From: Micractinium sp. NFX-FRZ | Taxonomy: Eukaryota; Chlorophyta; Trebouxiophyceae; Chlorellales; Chlorellaceae | Assembly (NCBI GenBank): GCA_029339195.1 | Contig: JAPTJF010000082.1 | Location: forward strand, 104,221-168,220 | Length of the DNA stretch: 64,000 nucleotides | Direction: 5' to 3' | Shown: one piece after another, positions 42,502 through 53,690 of the stretch | How the letters are laid out: every line of letters starts with the position of its first letter | How positions within the stretch are numbered: the first letter of the stretch is position 1 | Notes under the pieces: generated by a model | Seen by the model: only the letters and a program-made list of their open reading frames with translations | Told to the model about the DNA's origin: nothing | Databases searched by the model: none | Made by a program: the position numbers and the translations under genes

Positions 42502-45500
42502 TCAGAACCTGAACTCCGGCTCCACCTCCATGGACCACAGGAACTTGTTCAGCAGGCTCTTGTTGAACACCTTCTCGATCGGCACCTCGTTGCGCTTGCA
42601 CCTGCCGGTAAGGAGGGTCAGGCGGTGGGGGTGTAGAGGGTGGTTTGAAGTGAGCGGGATTGTGCGTGGGGAGGGGCGTGTGTCATGCGTCTGGGCGCAA
42701 ATTGCAAGCGGCGGCCCAGCACTTTTTGCTGCCAGCCCAACCAGCCCAGCCAGACTGCCAGCTCAGCGCCCCCGCCAACGCAGCCTCACCACGCCACGGT
42801 GATGCGTGGGTCCAGGTAGTTGATTTTGGAGGTGCCCAGGGCTACGGTCTTCAGGTCCTCCTTCACCTGCAGGGTGGGCAGGGATGGGTGGAAAGGATGG
42901 GCAGGAGCTCTGGTAAGTACCGGAGAGGGTGAGGAGGCGGTCAGGCTCGGAGCCACCCTGTGTTGCGGCCAGCAGCTCCCACCCTGGCGTCCGTGAGCCC
43001 CCGCTTCAACTGCCACTTCAACCCGATGGTTTATATTGGGCCTTGCCACCTCAGTATCCTGGGCGTGCCTGCTTTGGCCTGCACCTCCGCCAGTGCACCT
43101 GCTGCCCCCGCCTCTATGGCCACATCACCACGCCTACCCAGTGGCATAAAAAGCCGTTGACTCAGCGCTCTGGGTGTGTGTGCACCCACCTTGGCCTGAA
43201 TCTCCGCCTTCTGCAGCATGACCTTCTTCTTGTCCAGCTTGTTGCGCACGCTCTCCTCCTTGGGCACCTTGCCGTCCTTGCCAGCCTTGCCCGCCTTGGC
43301 CAGCTTCAGCTCCGCTTGCAGCTCCTGCGCAGGGCGGGGCGGGGGACAGGGCAGGCGGGGGCGGATGCTCACGTGGGCCTAGGTGGAAGCTGGCCAAGGC
43401 ATGACGCACACGTGTACCGCCCGCCCCCCCCGCCCGCCCCGCCCGTATCTCACCACCTCAGCACCACACCGTCACTTGCAGGGGGCGCAGCTTCTTGGCA
43501 GCTTCTTGGCAGCCTCCCCATATGCAACTACACCCACAGCACTTGCAGTACCACAGGACCGTCGCACCTTGATCTCGTCGTGCAGTGCGTCCAGCTTCTC
43601 CTGCAGCTTCCCCATCTGCCCCTCGTGCCCCTTGGGCACCGACCGCTGATGGTTACACAGGATGGCCACCTGCGGGGGGGGGAGGGAGGAGGCGGGGAGA
43701 GGGCAAGGAGCACCGGGTGGGCAGGCAGGATGAACAGAGCAGAGCGCAGAGCAGCCTGGGCCACAGCTCCCCTGCACTGCAGCACCCATCTGCCCCCTCC
43801 CTCCAGCCCACACCCCACCCACCCGCCTCCCTTGTCGGCCCGATTGTACTCTGCAAACCTGCCCTCCCTTCCCCAGCATACGTGACTTAAAACCATCCCT
43901 CCCAAGTCCCTTCCAACTCCTCGCAATCCTGAACCCTCCCCCACCCACCTCCTTGTTGGCCCGGTTGTACTCTGCAAACTTCCCCTCCACCGTCTCCTCC
44001 CGGCTCTCGTCGGCCAGCAGGCGGTCCAGCGTAATCGAGGCGTTGTAGGTACGGAACACCTGCGGGCACATGAGGGGCGGATTGAGGAGGAGGAACATTT
44101 GGCTGGGTTGAACAAGGGCCAGGGAAAGTGTGTGAGAGGCAGACCAGATGGACATGAGGTATGGGAGGTCTCTGCGGCACCAGACGAAATGACACAAACA
44201 CGTGTCTCTCGTAGCAGGGGCCAGCCATGCACACACACACGGCCCACTCCTTGTCCCCCCGATCCCCTGTGCCTCATGCCGCCCCGCCTCACCTTGACCG
44301 ACAGCCCCCCTCCGTCAGCTCCTAGGACGCGCAAAACATTCGCTGCCTGCCACACACTTACTAAAGCTAGTTTGGTTAACAAAAACACGTCTCACCATAA
44401 CCGACACCCCCTTCATCCGCCCCACGAGGCGCAGGCAGTGCATACGCCGGTACCCTCTACAATGCCTCACCTTGACCGACAGCCCCTCCATGAGCTCCTT
44501 GAGGCGCACGTTGAGGTCCTGGGCATCAAAGCACTCAAACAGCTGGTCACCCTCCTTCTTGGCTGCAACATAAGCAAGAGGGGCATTTGGGGAAGAGAGG
44601 GGGAGGGCTGGGAGGGAGGAGCAAGTGCTATGGGGGTGGCGGTTCCTGATGAGCAGGGATGCCAGCACGGCTGCAGGTCCGCAGGGAGGCAGGCCAGGGG
44701 CGGCGCTTTCAGGCACCGCTGCCACTGCTGCTCTTCAGGCAGTGCTGTCACTGCTGCCCCCGGCGACGCTGTTGGTGCCCTGGCCGTGACACACACACTC
44801 ACGCTTGCCGCTCGCGTTCTCCCGCTTGAACGTCGACACGTTTTCAAACACCTTCTCCTCCACCTGCAACCATTGGGAGGTGCATGGTCAGGGCTTTGCT
44901 TGATCCAAACATGACCCATCAAGCCCACAGAGCCGCATGCATGGAGCCTCAACACAAGGCCACATTCCTGGACACCGCCTCCACAGCCTTTGCTGGAGGC
45001 CCTTCCTTGCACAACCAGGCCGTCTCGTAAAAGCGCCGGTGCAACCAGCTGTCAACAGCATCTCACCAAGAACAGCCCGCCCCACCCCCTGAAGCCCCTG
45101 TTCACCTCTGCCCCACCACCACAACAACTCGCCCCGCCCCGCCCCCTGCAGCAGCCGCCCTTCTCCGCTCACCTCCACTTCCCCGCTCACCACCACCACA
45201 ACCTGCCCCGCCCCGCCGCCCCTGCATCAGCAGCACCTCCCCGCCCCTCTCTCCCCCTTGCTCACCTCCACGGTGTTCTCATACCGGATCGAGTCCTTAC
45301 CCAGGAAGTCAAACTTGATGTGGTTGGGGGCAATGCACTCCACATTCTCAACCTGCGGGCCGGGGGGAGGAGGGGCGGGAGGGTGCACGGGTGAGTCGGT
45401 GTCGGTTGCAGAGGGTGGGGTGTCAGGTAAACTGGGGAGAGAGAGGGAGGGCTGGAGGGAGGACCAAGCAGCGGCACCCGGCGCCGCGTGGGGCACCGCC

Positions 45501-48500
45501 TGCAGACCCACCTGCGGGCCAGGGCCAGCCAGGGCAGCAGCAGCCGCCCACGGCGGGCTACTGAGACGCCTCAGCTGCGGCATGTTTCCTGGCGCCCAGC
45601 CCTGCCCCTGCCTGATACCCGCCCAAAGCAACCCGTGCCCTGGCTTGCCCTGCACCATCTGCAGCGCCCCGCTGCGCCTGCCTCGCCTTCCCCCTGTCAA
45701 TACCTGCCCCGCCCTCGCTCCCCATCACCCGCACGGCTTCCCAGGCTGCCACACAACAGCTGGCCACACTTGCCTTGAGCGTGCAGCAGCCCACTGTGTC
45801 CGCCTCATCCTCGTCCTTCTCGTGCCCGGCACGCAGCGCCAGCTTGTCAATGAAGTACAGGGCCGTGGCCATCTGCACGCACAGGCAGAGAAGAAAACCG
45901 TGAGTTCATGGTGGGATCAGATGCAGCGCCAGCTTGTCGATGAAGTACAGGGCCGTGGCCATCTGCTCACAAAATCATGAGACAGGGGGGCGCGGCGCGT
46001 GGCAAAGTGTGGGCGAGGCAGTGAGCAAAGCCCAGCAAACCACCAGTAACCCCTGTCAGCCTGGCGCCCCGCCCGCTCCCAGACATCACCCCACATCTAG
46101 TCGACGGCCCCCCCCACACACACAGACCAGCATGATGAGATCACGATCCACAGCGCCACCCCGCCCCACCTGCCGCTCCGCCCGGTCCCGCGCGTCCCAG
46201 TTCTTGGTGTACGTGTCCCGGATGCCGCCAATGTACTGCTTCAGCTTGCGCGCCTTCTCGTACCTGCGGGTTGCAAGGGGCACGCAGATTGTAAATGATC
46301 GCTAGAGGAGAGCGGGTGCCGCCAACGTATATGTGCAGCTTGCGCGCCTGCTCCTACCCGCCTAGATGGGGCGGACAAGTGTGGTGGGAGGGGCGCCCAT
46401 ACCCTCAAAACAATGTGGGGGCTCACGTCCGGCACATCTGCTCGGGCGCCACATCAAGCTGCCACCACGCCTGCCCCTCTCATCCACCCCGGGGCCTGCT
46501 CGCCCACCGCTCATGTAGGCCACAGAGTCCGGTGGCCACACGGCCACAAGCCAAATACCTCACTTCTTTGCAGCCAACACTCGGGCACGGCTCGCAGACG
46601 CCATGCACGCCTGTGAGCCGTGCTGAGTGGTGTCACAAAGAAATGAGGCATATGTCCTGCGCCCTTGTGGCCACCGGGCACTTGGTCTTCATTCATCCCA
46701 CCACTCCCTCCCTGCCAACTTGGCCCCACACCCGCTTCCCATGGGAAACAGACCACATGCATTCCCCAGCCCTCCCCTCCCACCCCCCTGGCCCCACCCA
46801 CTTCTGCAGGTCGCTCTCGCTCTTCCAGGTGGAGTTGGCAGACAGGAAGACGTACCTGCCGGGCAGGGGGAGGAATAAGAGAGGGTGGGCGGGCGGGGCG
46901 TGAGCAAATAAGGTGTGGTCAGTGGGCAGTCGTGTGAGATCAGGGGACGGGTGAAGGAGGCACACCGGGGCAGGGCAGGTCCAGGATTGCCCCGGCTTGA
47001 GGGCTGTCTGCACGGCTGCTGCTGGCTCGGCAGCCCCGCATGGCCCCTGCCAGCTGTGCGGCTGAGGTGCACCGCCGTGCATCACAACCCAGACCATCCA
47101 CAGCCCGGCACAACGCAGCGTCCCCCAGAACACATGCCCCTGCAGGTCCCCAGCTGTGTGCACACAGCACACAGCACACAGCACAGGGGCTATGGTCTCA
47201 CTTGTACTCCTTTGTGTTGACGGGGTCGCGCCAGTATGCCAGCCAGGTCACCGTCTGGTCGTGGCGGATCTCCTTCCAGCTCTGGCCTGCGCAGGGGAGC
47301 AAAAAGTTAAAGGGCAGACAGGAGAGGAAGCGATGATGAGGTAGCGGGGAGGGGCGGGTGGAGGAGGGCCATGGGCTGCTGGCTGCACGCCTAACCACTG
47401 CGCTCTGTCACGCCCTCTTCTTGTCCCTTCAACATTCAGAGCGCGAGTGACTGGTCTCCCCTCCGTCTCCCCAAACTGTCGATGGACACGTCACACAGGC
47501 AGATGCGCATCTTGAACTGTTGAAGACAACCGTCGCACCCCGCTCTGCCGCCAGCCAGCACCGCACCGCTGTTGCCCCTCCCCTTGGCCATCTGTCCGCC
47601 AGCCAGCAACACCTGCTGCTGCCCCACCCGGTGACACAGCACTCTACCCACCTGGGAACGGGTGCTCCGGGACAGGCACCCCCGCCCCAATGTTGATGGT
47701 CACGTCGCGCGGGTAGATGCGCTTCTTGATCTTGCCCATCTTGGGGTGCTCGCCCCGCCCGCGGAACAGGCCCGGCGGCTCCACTCGGAAGTTGCCCACC
47801 TACAAGAGGGAGCGACGGAGGGGGAGGTGGTTGAGATTAGAAAGGAGGGAACCAGGGGATGATGAAGAGGGTGGGCAACATGAAATGGAGGCTGCCCACC
47901 TGTGCGAGGGAGCGAGGGCGGGGGAGGCGGATGAGATTTGACAAAAGGGAACCAGGGTGTGCAGAAGCGGGGGGGCGGCAGCACACAGATGCTGCGCACC
48001 TGGCGGCGAAGAGTAGAGGAGACCGGTTGAGAAGGCGAGGGCCAGCCAGCGGGCGGGCGGGCCAACCTAAAACAGTGCAGCCAGCCTGCCAGGCACACCA
48101 AAGGAAGCCGCAGTCCCTTCCCCCCGCACCTGCTCCTGCCGCCCATCCACAATCGCAAACTTGTACTTGGCCTCAGCCGCCTCCCGGTCGGCCTTGGCGG
48201 CCGCCTTCTCCTGCAGCAGCACGAGGCAGAGGGGCGGCAGAGGCAGGCCCTACCGTGGTGAGGAGCAGGGGCAGCAGACCCCCCCCCTGCGGCGCCTGCA
48301 CCCTCCAAACACCCACCCGCCCCCAACGGTCAGTCTTGCCCCCGCCGAGTGCCGCATCCCCTGCCCCGCCAGCCTCACAGCCTCTTTGCCAGGCACAACA
48401 ACGCACGCCCACAAGCGGCGCACCCTCCCCACATGCCCTCCCTTGGCCCTGCATCACCACCCACCGGGTTCCCCCCCCTGCCTCGCCCTTGCATCCTAAA

Positions 48501-51080
48501 GGTGCCCGCTCACCTCCTTGCTCATGTTCTTCTTCTTCTCCCGCTCCGCCATGTGGTACTCGTAGATCGGGGTGAAGTCGCACCTGGGGAGAGGAACAGG
48601 CACAGGCGCAGGGGTTGGTATGGCACGCGGAACGCCGGTCAACAAGAGGGGAGGCGGCAACATGGAAGCGGTGCACTCCCCCACACCTCATCACACCCCA
48701 CCCCACCGCGCTCTTTTGCTGACTAACTCACTTATCCAGGTCCTGGATGGTGTGCCGCGGCCCCAGCACCTCGCGGAAGCCCTCCCAGAAATTCTTCAGG
48801 AACTGCGGCTTGGTCATGTAGTCTGCAGAGGCGCGAGTGCAGGTTGAGGGGCATGCAGTTGAGGAGTGAGAGAGGGCGGACGGATAGCGCTCCACTGCCC
48901 GGCCCCTGCATCACAACGTGATCAACACGACTTGCCGCCACTCCTCACCCGCCCAACACAGGGCACGGCCAGCATTCGTCACCCCCTCACCCATCTCCTT
49001 CATCATCACTGCAACAAAAGGTGCCCACCTCCTCCGCTCCCTGCGCTGCTCGGGCTGCCCGCCCTAACATCGAAATACACACGAACAACCCGCCCCCTCA
49101 ACCGTCTCTTTCATCACCGCAAAATCCTGCGCCCTCTGGCCCCCACCCCGAAACTGAAACACACACACGTGAACAGCCCGCCCCCCTCACCCGTCTCCTT
49201 CATCACTGCAAAGAAGGTGGCCACCTCCTCCTGCTCCGGCGTCAGCTCCACGGGCAGCCCGTCGTACAGCATCTTGATGCCGTGCGGCTCATACTCCGGG
49301 GGGAACAGCACGCCCGCGTGCACCAGTGTCTTCCACATTTGCTGCAGAGGTACAGGTGCAACAGAGCAGAGCAGAGCAGCCAGGCGGGTTGGGTACGCGT
49401 GAGTGCGGGGGAGATTGCAGTTGGGCGGGCAAGCATGCACCGGCGGCTTCCACACATGCAGCAGCAGCAAGAGGGATGGGGCATGCCGAGAGGGCGGTGC
49501 ACACGGTGGTTTCGGGACCTGTGGGGAGGCAGGCAGGCAGAGCAGCTGCCCCACAAGCCAGCCAGGACAGTGCATGGGCAGCAACCAACAAGGAGCCCAA
49601 ACAACAGGGCCACAAGCACATCTGTCGCCGCCAGCCAGCCAGCCAGCCAGCCCTGCGTCTGCCGCTAGCCTCTGCACAACATCCCGCCTCCCTAGCACAT
49701 GTCGCAGAGCTGCCAAGCTTGCAGCAAGCGAGCACTTGCCATCCCACCCCAGCCGTCCCACCGCAGCTGAGCCATGCCCAGCAACCAAGCTCTGCACCCA
49801 CGCCCACCCCACCCTGCTGCCGCCCTCGCCCATGGTGCGCTGAGAGCAGCGCCCCGACCGTGCCCCCAGTCCATGCCTGCCACCACAGTCCATGCCAGCC
49901 TGTCACCCCGACCCAGCAGCCCCCTCCGCACACACAGCTCCAGGGCGATCGCAAGGCAAGCTGGGAGCCCACCGTGCCGCAGCTGCCCTTGCATACCGCA
50001 AATAGCCCTGCCAATACCAGCACAAGCAATCAACAGCTCTCGCCCTCCACTCGTCCTGCCCACCTTGCCGCTGCCCTCGGCCTTGGTGCGCTTGGAGGCG
50101 CGCTCGGGCCCCGCCGACGACTCCCGCGGCTTGCGCTTCCGCTCGCCCCCCTCCTTCTTCACTTCCCGCCGCCCGCTGGGCTTGGCTGCCTCCTTCTTGC
50201 TGCCGCCATCTGCGCGCGGCTTCTTGGCTGCTGGCACAGGGCAGGGCAGGCGGTATGGGAAGGATAGAGGGGGAAAGAAAGAGGGGGGTTAGGCGAGGCG
50301 GGGGGCGGCGGTTGGCGCAGAGCGGTTGGCACGAGGCGGGAAAGCACCGCAACGAGCGCCGGCTGGGCACAAACACTTCCCAGCAGCTGCAGGACACACT
50401 GCCAGCCCCCATCACACTGCGTTCACACCTCTGAAATGCACACAGGTGCAACTGGCCGGCTCCCATTTTTGCGCCCTCACTGACCCCCCTGCAGCGGCAC
50501 CTGAGCTGGCCTTCTTCTGTCGGTTGATGAGCGGCTCGTCCTCATCATCGCTGGAGCTGGCAGCCTCCCGCTTGGGCGCTGGCGCTGGCGGCGGCTTGGG
50601 CTTGGGCTTGGGTGGCGCCGCCTGCAGCATCACTGCATCGTCTAGCAGCGAGGACTTGGGCCGCTTGGGGGCGGCGGGAGCAGCTGCCGGCTTGGGCTTG
50701 GGCGCCGCCGCTGCTGCTGGCCTGGACGGCCCCGCCGCCCCCCCTGCCGCAGGCTTGGCTTTTGCTGCTGCAGGTGCTGCTGCAATGGGCTTGCGCACAG
50801 CGAGGGGTTGGTCGTCCTCGCTGTCGTCGCTCACCACCTGGCGGCGGCCGTGCAGGTGTGCCGCCGGCTTGGCAGCGCCGTTGGTGGCGGCACCGCCGCC
50901 GCCGCCGGTAACAGCTGAGGGCGGCCGCGAGTGACCGTTGGCCGCGGGGACAGCTGCTGCCGCCGCCGGAACGGCACGCTGGGCCAATGGAACGTCATCC
51001 TCGCTCTCGCTGCCGGACAATGCTGGTTTCGCCTGCGGCGCTGCTGCCACCTGCGGTCGATCCAGCACTGCTGTCTGCAT
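42502..51080 (-). CDS. TOP1: DNA topoisomerase I (type IB)
   Basis: Relaxes supercoils by a transient 3'-phosphotyrosyl nick; nuclear. About 19 exons encode roughly 790 residues. The N-terminus is acidic, Ala/Pro/Lys-rich and disordered ([26 protein letters not shown]), then a basic nuclear-localisation-like stretch. The core has [60 protein letters not shown] (plant-type, Lys where animals have Arg), [22 protein letters not shown] and [14 protein letters not shown] coiled-coil linker is followed by the active-site block [16 protein letters not shown]. The catalytic Tyr codon is 42818-42816. The protein ends [26 protein letters not shown]. The stop is 42504-42502. One intron (donor 45773-45772) is GC-AG. 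Several introns carry copied exon junctions. Confidence 0.95.
44283..44512. repeat. Three copies of the GLSVK exon-intron junction in TOP1
   Basis: The real exon ends at 44471 (...MEGLSVK, then GTGAGG). A copy ending at 44293 keeps GGGCTGTCGGTCAAG|GTGAGG. A more diverged middle copy lies near 44397 (GTGTCGGTTATGGTGAGA). Confidence 0.8.
45827..45962. repeat. Copy of the [13 protein letters not shown] exon start in TOP1
   Basis: The real exon starts at 45872. A copy starting at 45962, exactly 90 bp upstream on the minus strand, keeps a CAG acceptor and encodes [13 protein letters not shown] with only about one base different over 40. Confidence 0.85.
46195..46370. repeat. Copy of the [13 protein letters not shown] exon start in TOP1
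   Basis: The real exon starts at about 46263 (minus). A diverged copy at about 46316-46362 reads [14 protein letters not shown], and a TAG acceptor precedes it. Confidence 0.7.
47780..48005. repeat. Triple acceptor array with exact 100-bp period in TOP1
   Basis: The real exon [10 protein letters not shown] starts at 47799. Related sequences with AG acceptors start at 47899 and 47999. The intron DNA between them is also repeated (GGGAGCGA...GGGGGAGG...GGGAACCAGGG). Period 100 bp each time. Confidence 0.85.
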
Positions 51081-51685
51081 GCTGCCAGCAGCCCCCTCAG
51101 GGCCCGAGCGCTGCGAAGTCGATGAGAGTGTCCTGTCGGTGTCAAGGGCTGTGGCGCTCGCTGCGCAACCAGGATTGTTGTCCCGGCAGTGTAGAGTGCC
51201 GGCGGAATGATGGAGGTCACAAGGGCGCTCACCTGTTTGGCAGACCGCGCCGCGCCAGCAGGGCAGCCATCAAACAAGTTGCTGCCGATCGCCGCCTGCG
51301 CAACGTTGATCGAATTCGTGTGGTCTGGCTTAATCAATGCTCCGGGCGATGGGGCAGCACTGGCAGGGTGCCGCCTGCCCGTGTGAACAGCCACTCCCCG
51401 CGGGGCTTCAAGGCACCAAGCGGGCTCGCAGCTGGTGTTTTAGAGTCATCTTATGAAGCGAGCACGCATAATAGGGACGGACAGTTGCCTGCGGGCTGCG
51501 ATGGAGTCTGGGCAAGAGCGGGCCGTGCACCCGCCACAACCGAACGTGGCGGCAGGCTTGCACAGGGCAGCTGCCTCTAAATTCAGAAAGAACAGCGAAC
51601 AGAGCCAGGCAGGTTCGAAATTCACTGTTCCAGGCCATTAGCTTCAAGCAAGGCTTGGCTGTAGCTAGCCGCGGCACAGCAGCAG
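51081..51685. other. TOP1 promoter side and CCDC96-like 3' side
   Basis: 605 bp between two minus-strand genes. It falls in GC towards 51560-51660. No exon or RNA gene seen. Confidence 0.45.
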
Positions 51686-53381
51686 CTAGCCGCGGCCCTT
51701 GATCTGGCGCTCTCCAGCCTCGAACGCTGCCTGCAGCGCTGCCGCCTCCGCCTGCAACGCCTCCAGCCGTGCCTGCTGCGCCCGCATGTCCTCCAGGCAC
51801 TTCCGGTCGCTGACTATGCGCCAGTCCTGCGTCAGCTCTCCCCGCTCCCGCCGCCAGCGCTCCCGGGCTGCCTTGGCCACCGTGAGCTCCGCCCGGGCCA
51901 CAGCGAGCGCCGTCTCGGCAGCCTCCAGCTGCTGTGCCAGCGCCCCTCGCTCCTGCTGCGCATAGTGCAGCTTCTCACGCACGTGCGCCGCGATCTGCGG
52001 TGGGTGTGAAATCGATGTCGGTAAGAGAGAGCGGCCAGGCAGGCATGCGTACGCAGTATGCATATGCTGGCGACTGGAGCAGCTGTCGCTGGCTGCTTCT
52101 GCACTGCACACTCTGGGCATCCTGCTGCCCTGCCCGTTGCACTGCCAGCACCATGCTGCTCAAAGTAGCTGCCGCGCTCGTCCCCTTACACCACAGAACC
52201 CAGCAAGGCTTTCTACCCACCAGCACCCGTAGCTCACCCTGCACTCCAAACCAGCACCCTGCACCGCTGGGCACCGCCCCGCCCGCCCGCCCACCTGCAC
52301 CGCCTGCACCAGCTTGCCCCAAAGCTTCTCCACCTCTGCACCCCGCGCCTCGCACTTCGCCGCCAGGGTTGCGTTCTCTATCCTGGTCTGCTCAAAGTCC
52401 ACCAGATGCAGTCCCTCGGCGCTCAGCTGGTCGGCCTCCTTGAGCCGCCGCTCCGCTGCCGCCAGCTGGTGCGCCAGCCGTGCGCTGGCAGCCCGCAGCG
52501 CGCGCACCTCGCCCGCCTTCACAGGCTCGGCAGCCATAAAGTGCTGCAGCACGCGGTCGGGCAGCGTGGCATGCGCATTGCCAGCCGCTGCCGCCTTGTT
52601 GGCGGCCGCCGCGACGTCGGACACAAAGCGGCGCAGCGCTGCCCGCTGCGCCTGCGCGTGCTGCTGCGCGGCCGCTTGCCGCACGCGCTCCGGCGCCAGC
52701 GCCGCTGCGGCGCCCTCCACCGCCGCCTCCTTCTGCTCCACCTGCCGGCGCAGCTGCTGCAGCGCCAGCATGTAGCGCGTGTGCTGCTCCGCGCCCTCCC
52801 CCAGCCCGTCGGCCGCCTCCTGCAGCGACTTGCGGCTTGCCTTGCTGATGCCGTCCAGGTACTGCACACACACACAGCGTGGTCATGAGGGGCAGCGTTC
52901 AGGTGCAGGCATGTCCAGCTGTGGGCGTGCATGCTTGCAAGTGTGCACCCGCATGGGGCATCAACAGCCAGCCCAGCCCAGGCACCGCAGGTGAGCATCG
53001 CCCACCACCCACCTGGCGCACAAGGCCTTGCAGCCGATCGTTCTCCTGCAGCAGCTCTGCATGCTGCCACCGCAGGTCCGCTGCGGCTGTGTCCTGCCGC
53101 TCCCCTGCACTGACGTCTGGCTCGGCTGTGGCCTCTGCCTGCCCAACCGCCGCTGGTGTGGCGCTGCCTGCTGCGCTGGTACCGCGGAAGGCAAGCAGCG
53201 TCACAACCTCTGCAACTGCAATGGCCACAGCTGCCTGACAGCTGTCCTCGTCTAGTGCTAGCTCTAGGTACGCACACTCCTGCACTGTTGCAAGCTCCAG
53301 CTGCACAGCATCATCATCGCCGGAGCTGCATACCAGCCGTGCCCGCACAGCCGCTGGCGGCGGCGGCACGTGCGGCAGCAT
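51686..53381 (-). CDS. CCDC96/FAP184-family coiled-coil protein
   Basis: Three exons, 53381-53013, 52861-52295 and 51994-51686, are in phase and give 414 residues, nearly all coiled coil after an acidic N-terminus. The second and third exons carry the CCDC96/CCDC113 (DUF4201) pattern: HLVDFEQTRIENATLAAKCEARGAEVEKLWGKL joins to AAHVREKLHYAQQE and then heptad repeats. In motile species the family (FAP184 in Chlamydomonas) is an axonemal component near the radial-spoke and nexin-dynein complex. The start is the first true ATG of the frame, preceding LPHVPPPPAAVRARL. It shares a 309-bp divergent promoter region with the phosphate carrier. Function in an alga without obvious flagella is uncertain. 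Confidence 0.75.
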
Positions 53382-53690
53382 CCCGGCTGCCCCTTGACCG
53401 CTGCTCCCGGGACGCTGATTAGTCTGCACGCTGCCGGCGGTCGGGAAGCTTGCTGTGCCTGCAAGCTGCAGGGGCTTGCGCCCGCGACAGGTCAAACAAG
53501 TGGACGGCAGTTCAAGGCGGCGCAGGGGCTGTCGGTGGTTGTCAAATGTTTGTAGAGCACAGAATTGGCCTTGGACGCGTGAATGCTGCCGTTGACTGCC
53601 CTGCTGGCTGCCCAGCTGGCTGCCTTTGGCATCTGGCAACCCTAAACATGCGCACCTGCAGCCGTCCCTAGCCCCTGCTCTCCGTCCATC
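53382..53690. other. Divergent promoter region, CCDC96-like and phosphate carrier
   Basis: 309 bp between the two start codons. No TATA box recognised. Frames that are open here lack true ATG starts. Confidence 0.45.

Noticed and set aside
53382..53639. N-terminal extension of the CCDC96-like protein
   Set aside because: The upstream open frame would have to start at TTG, and the sequence is not coiled-coil-like; ATG 53381 is preferred.
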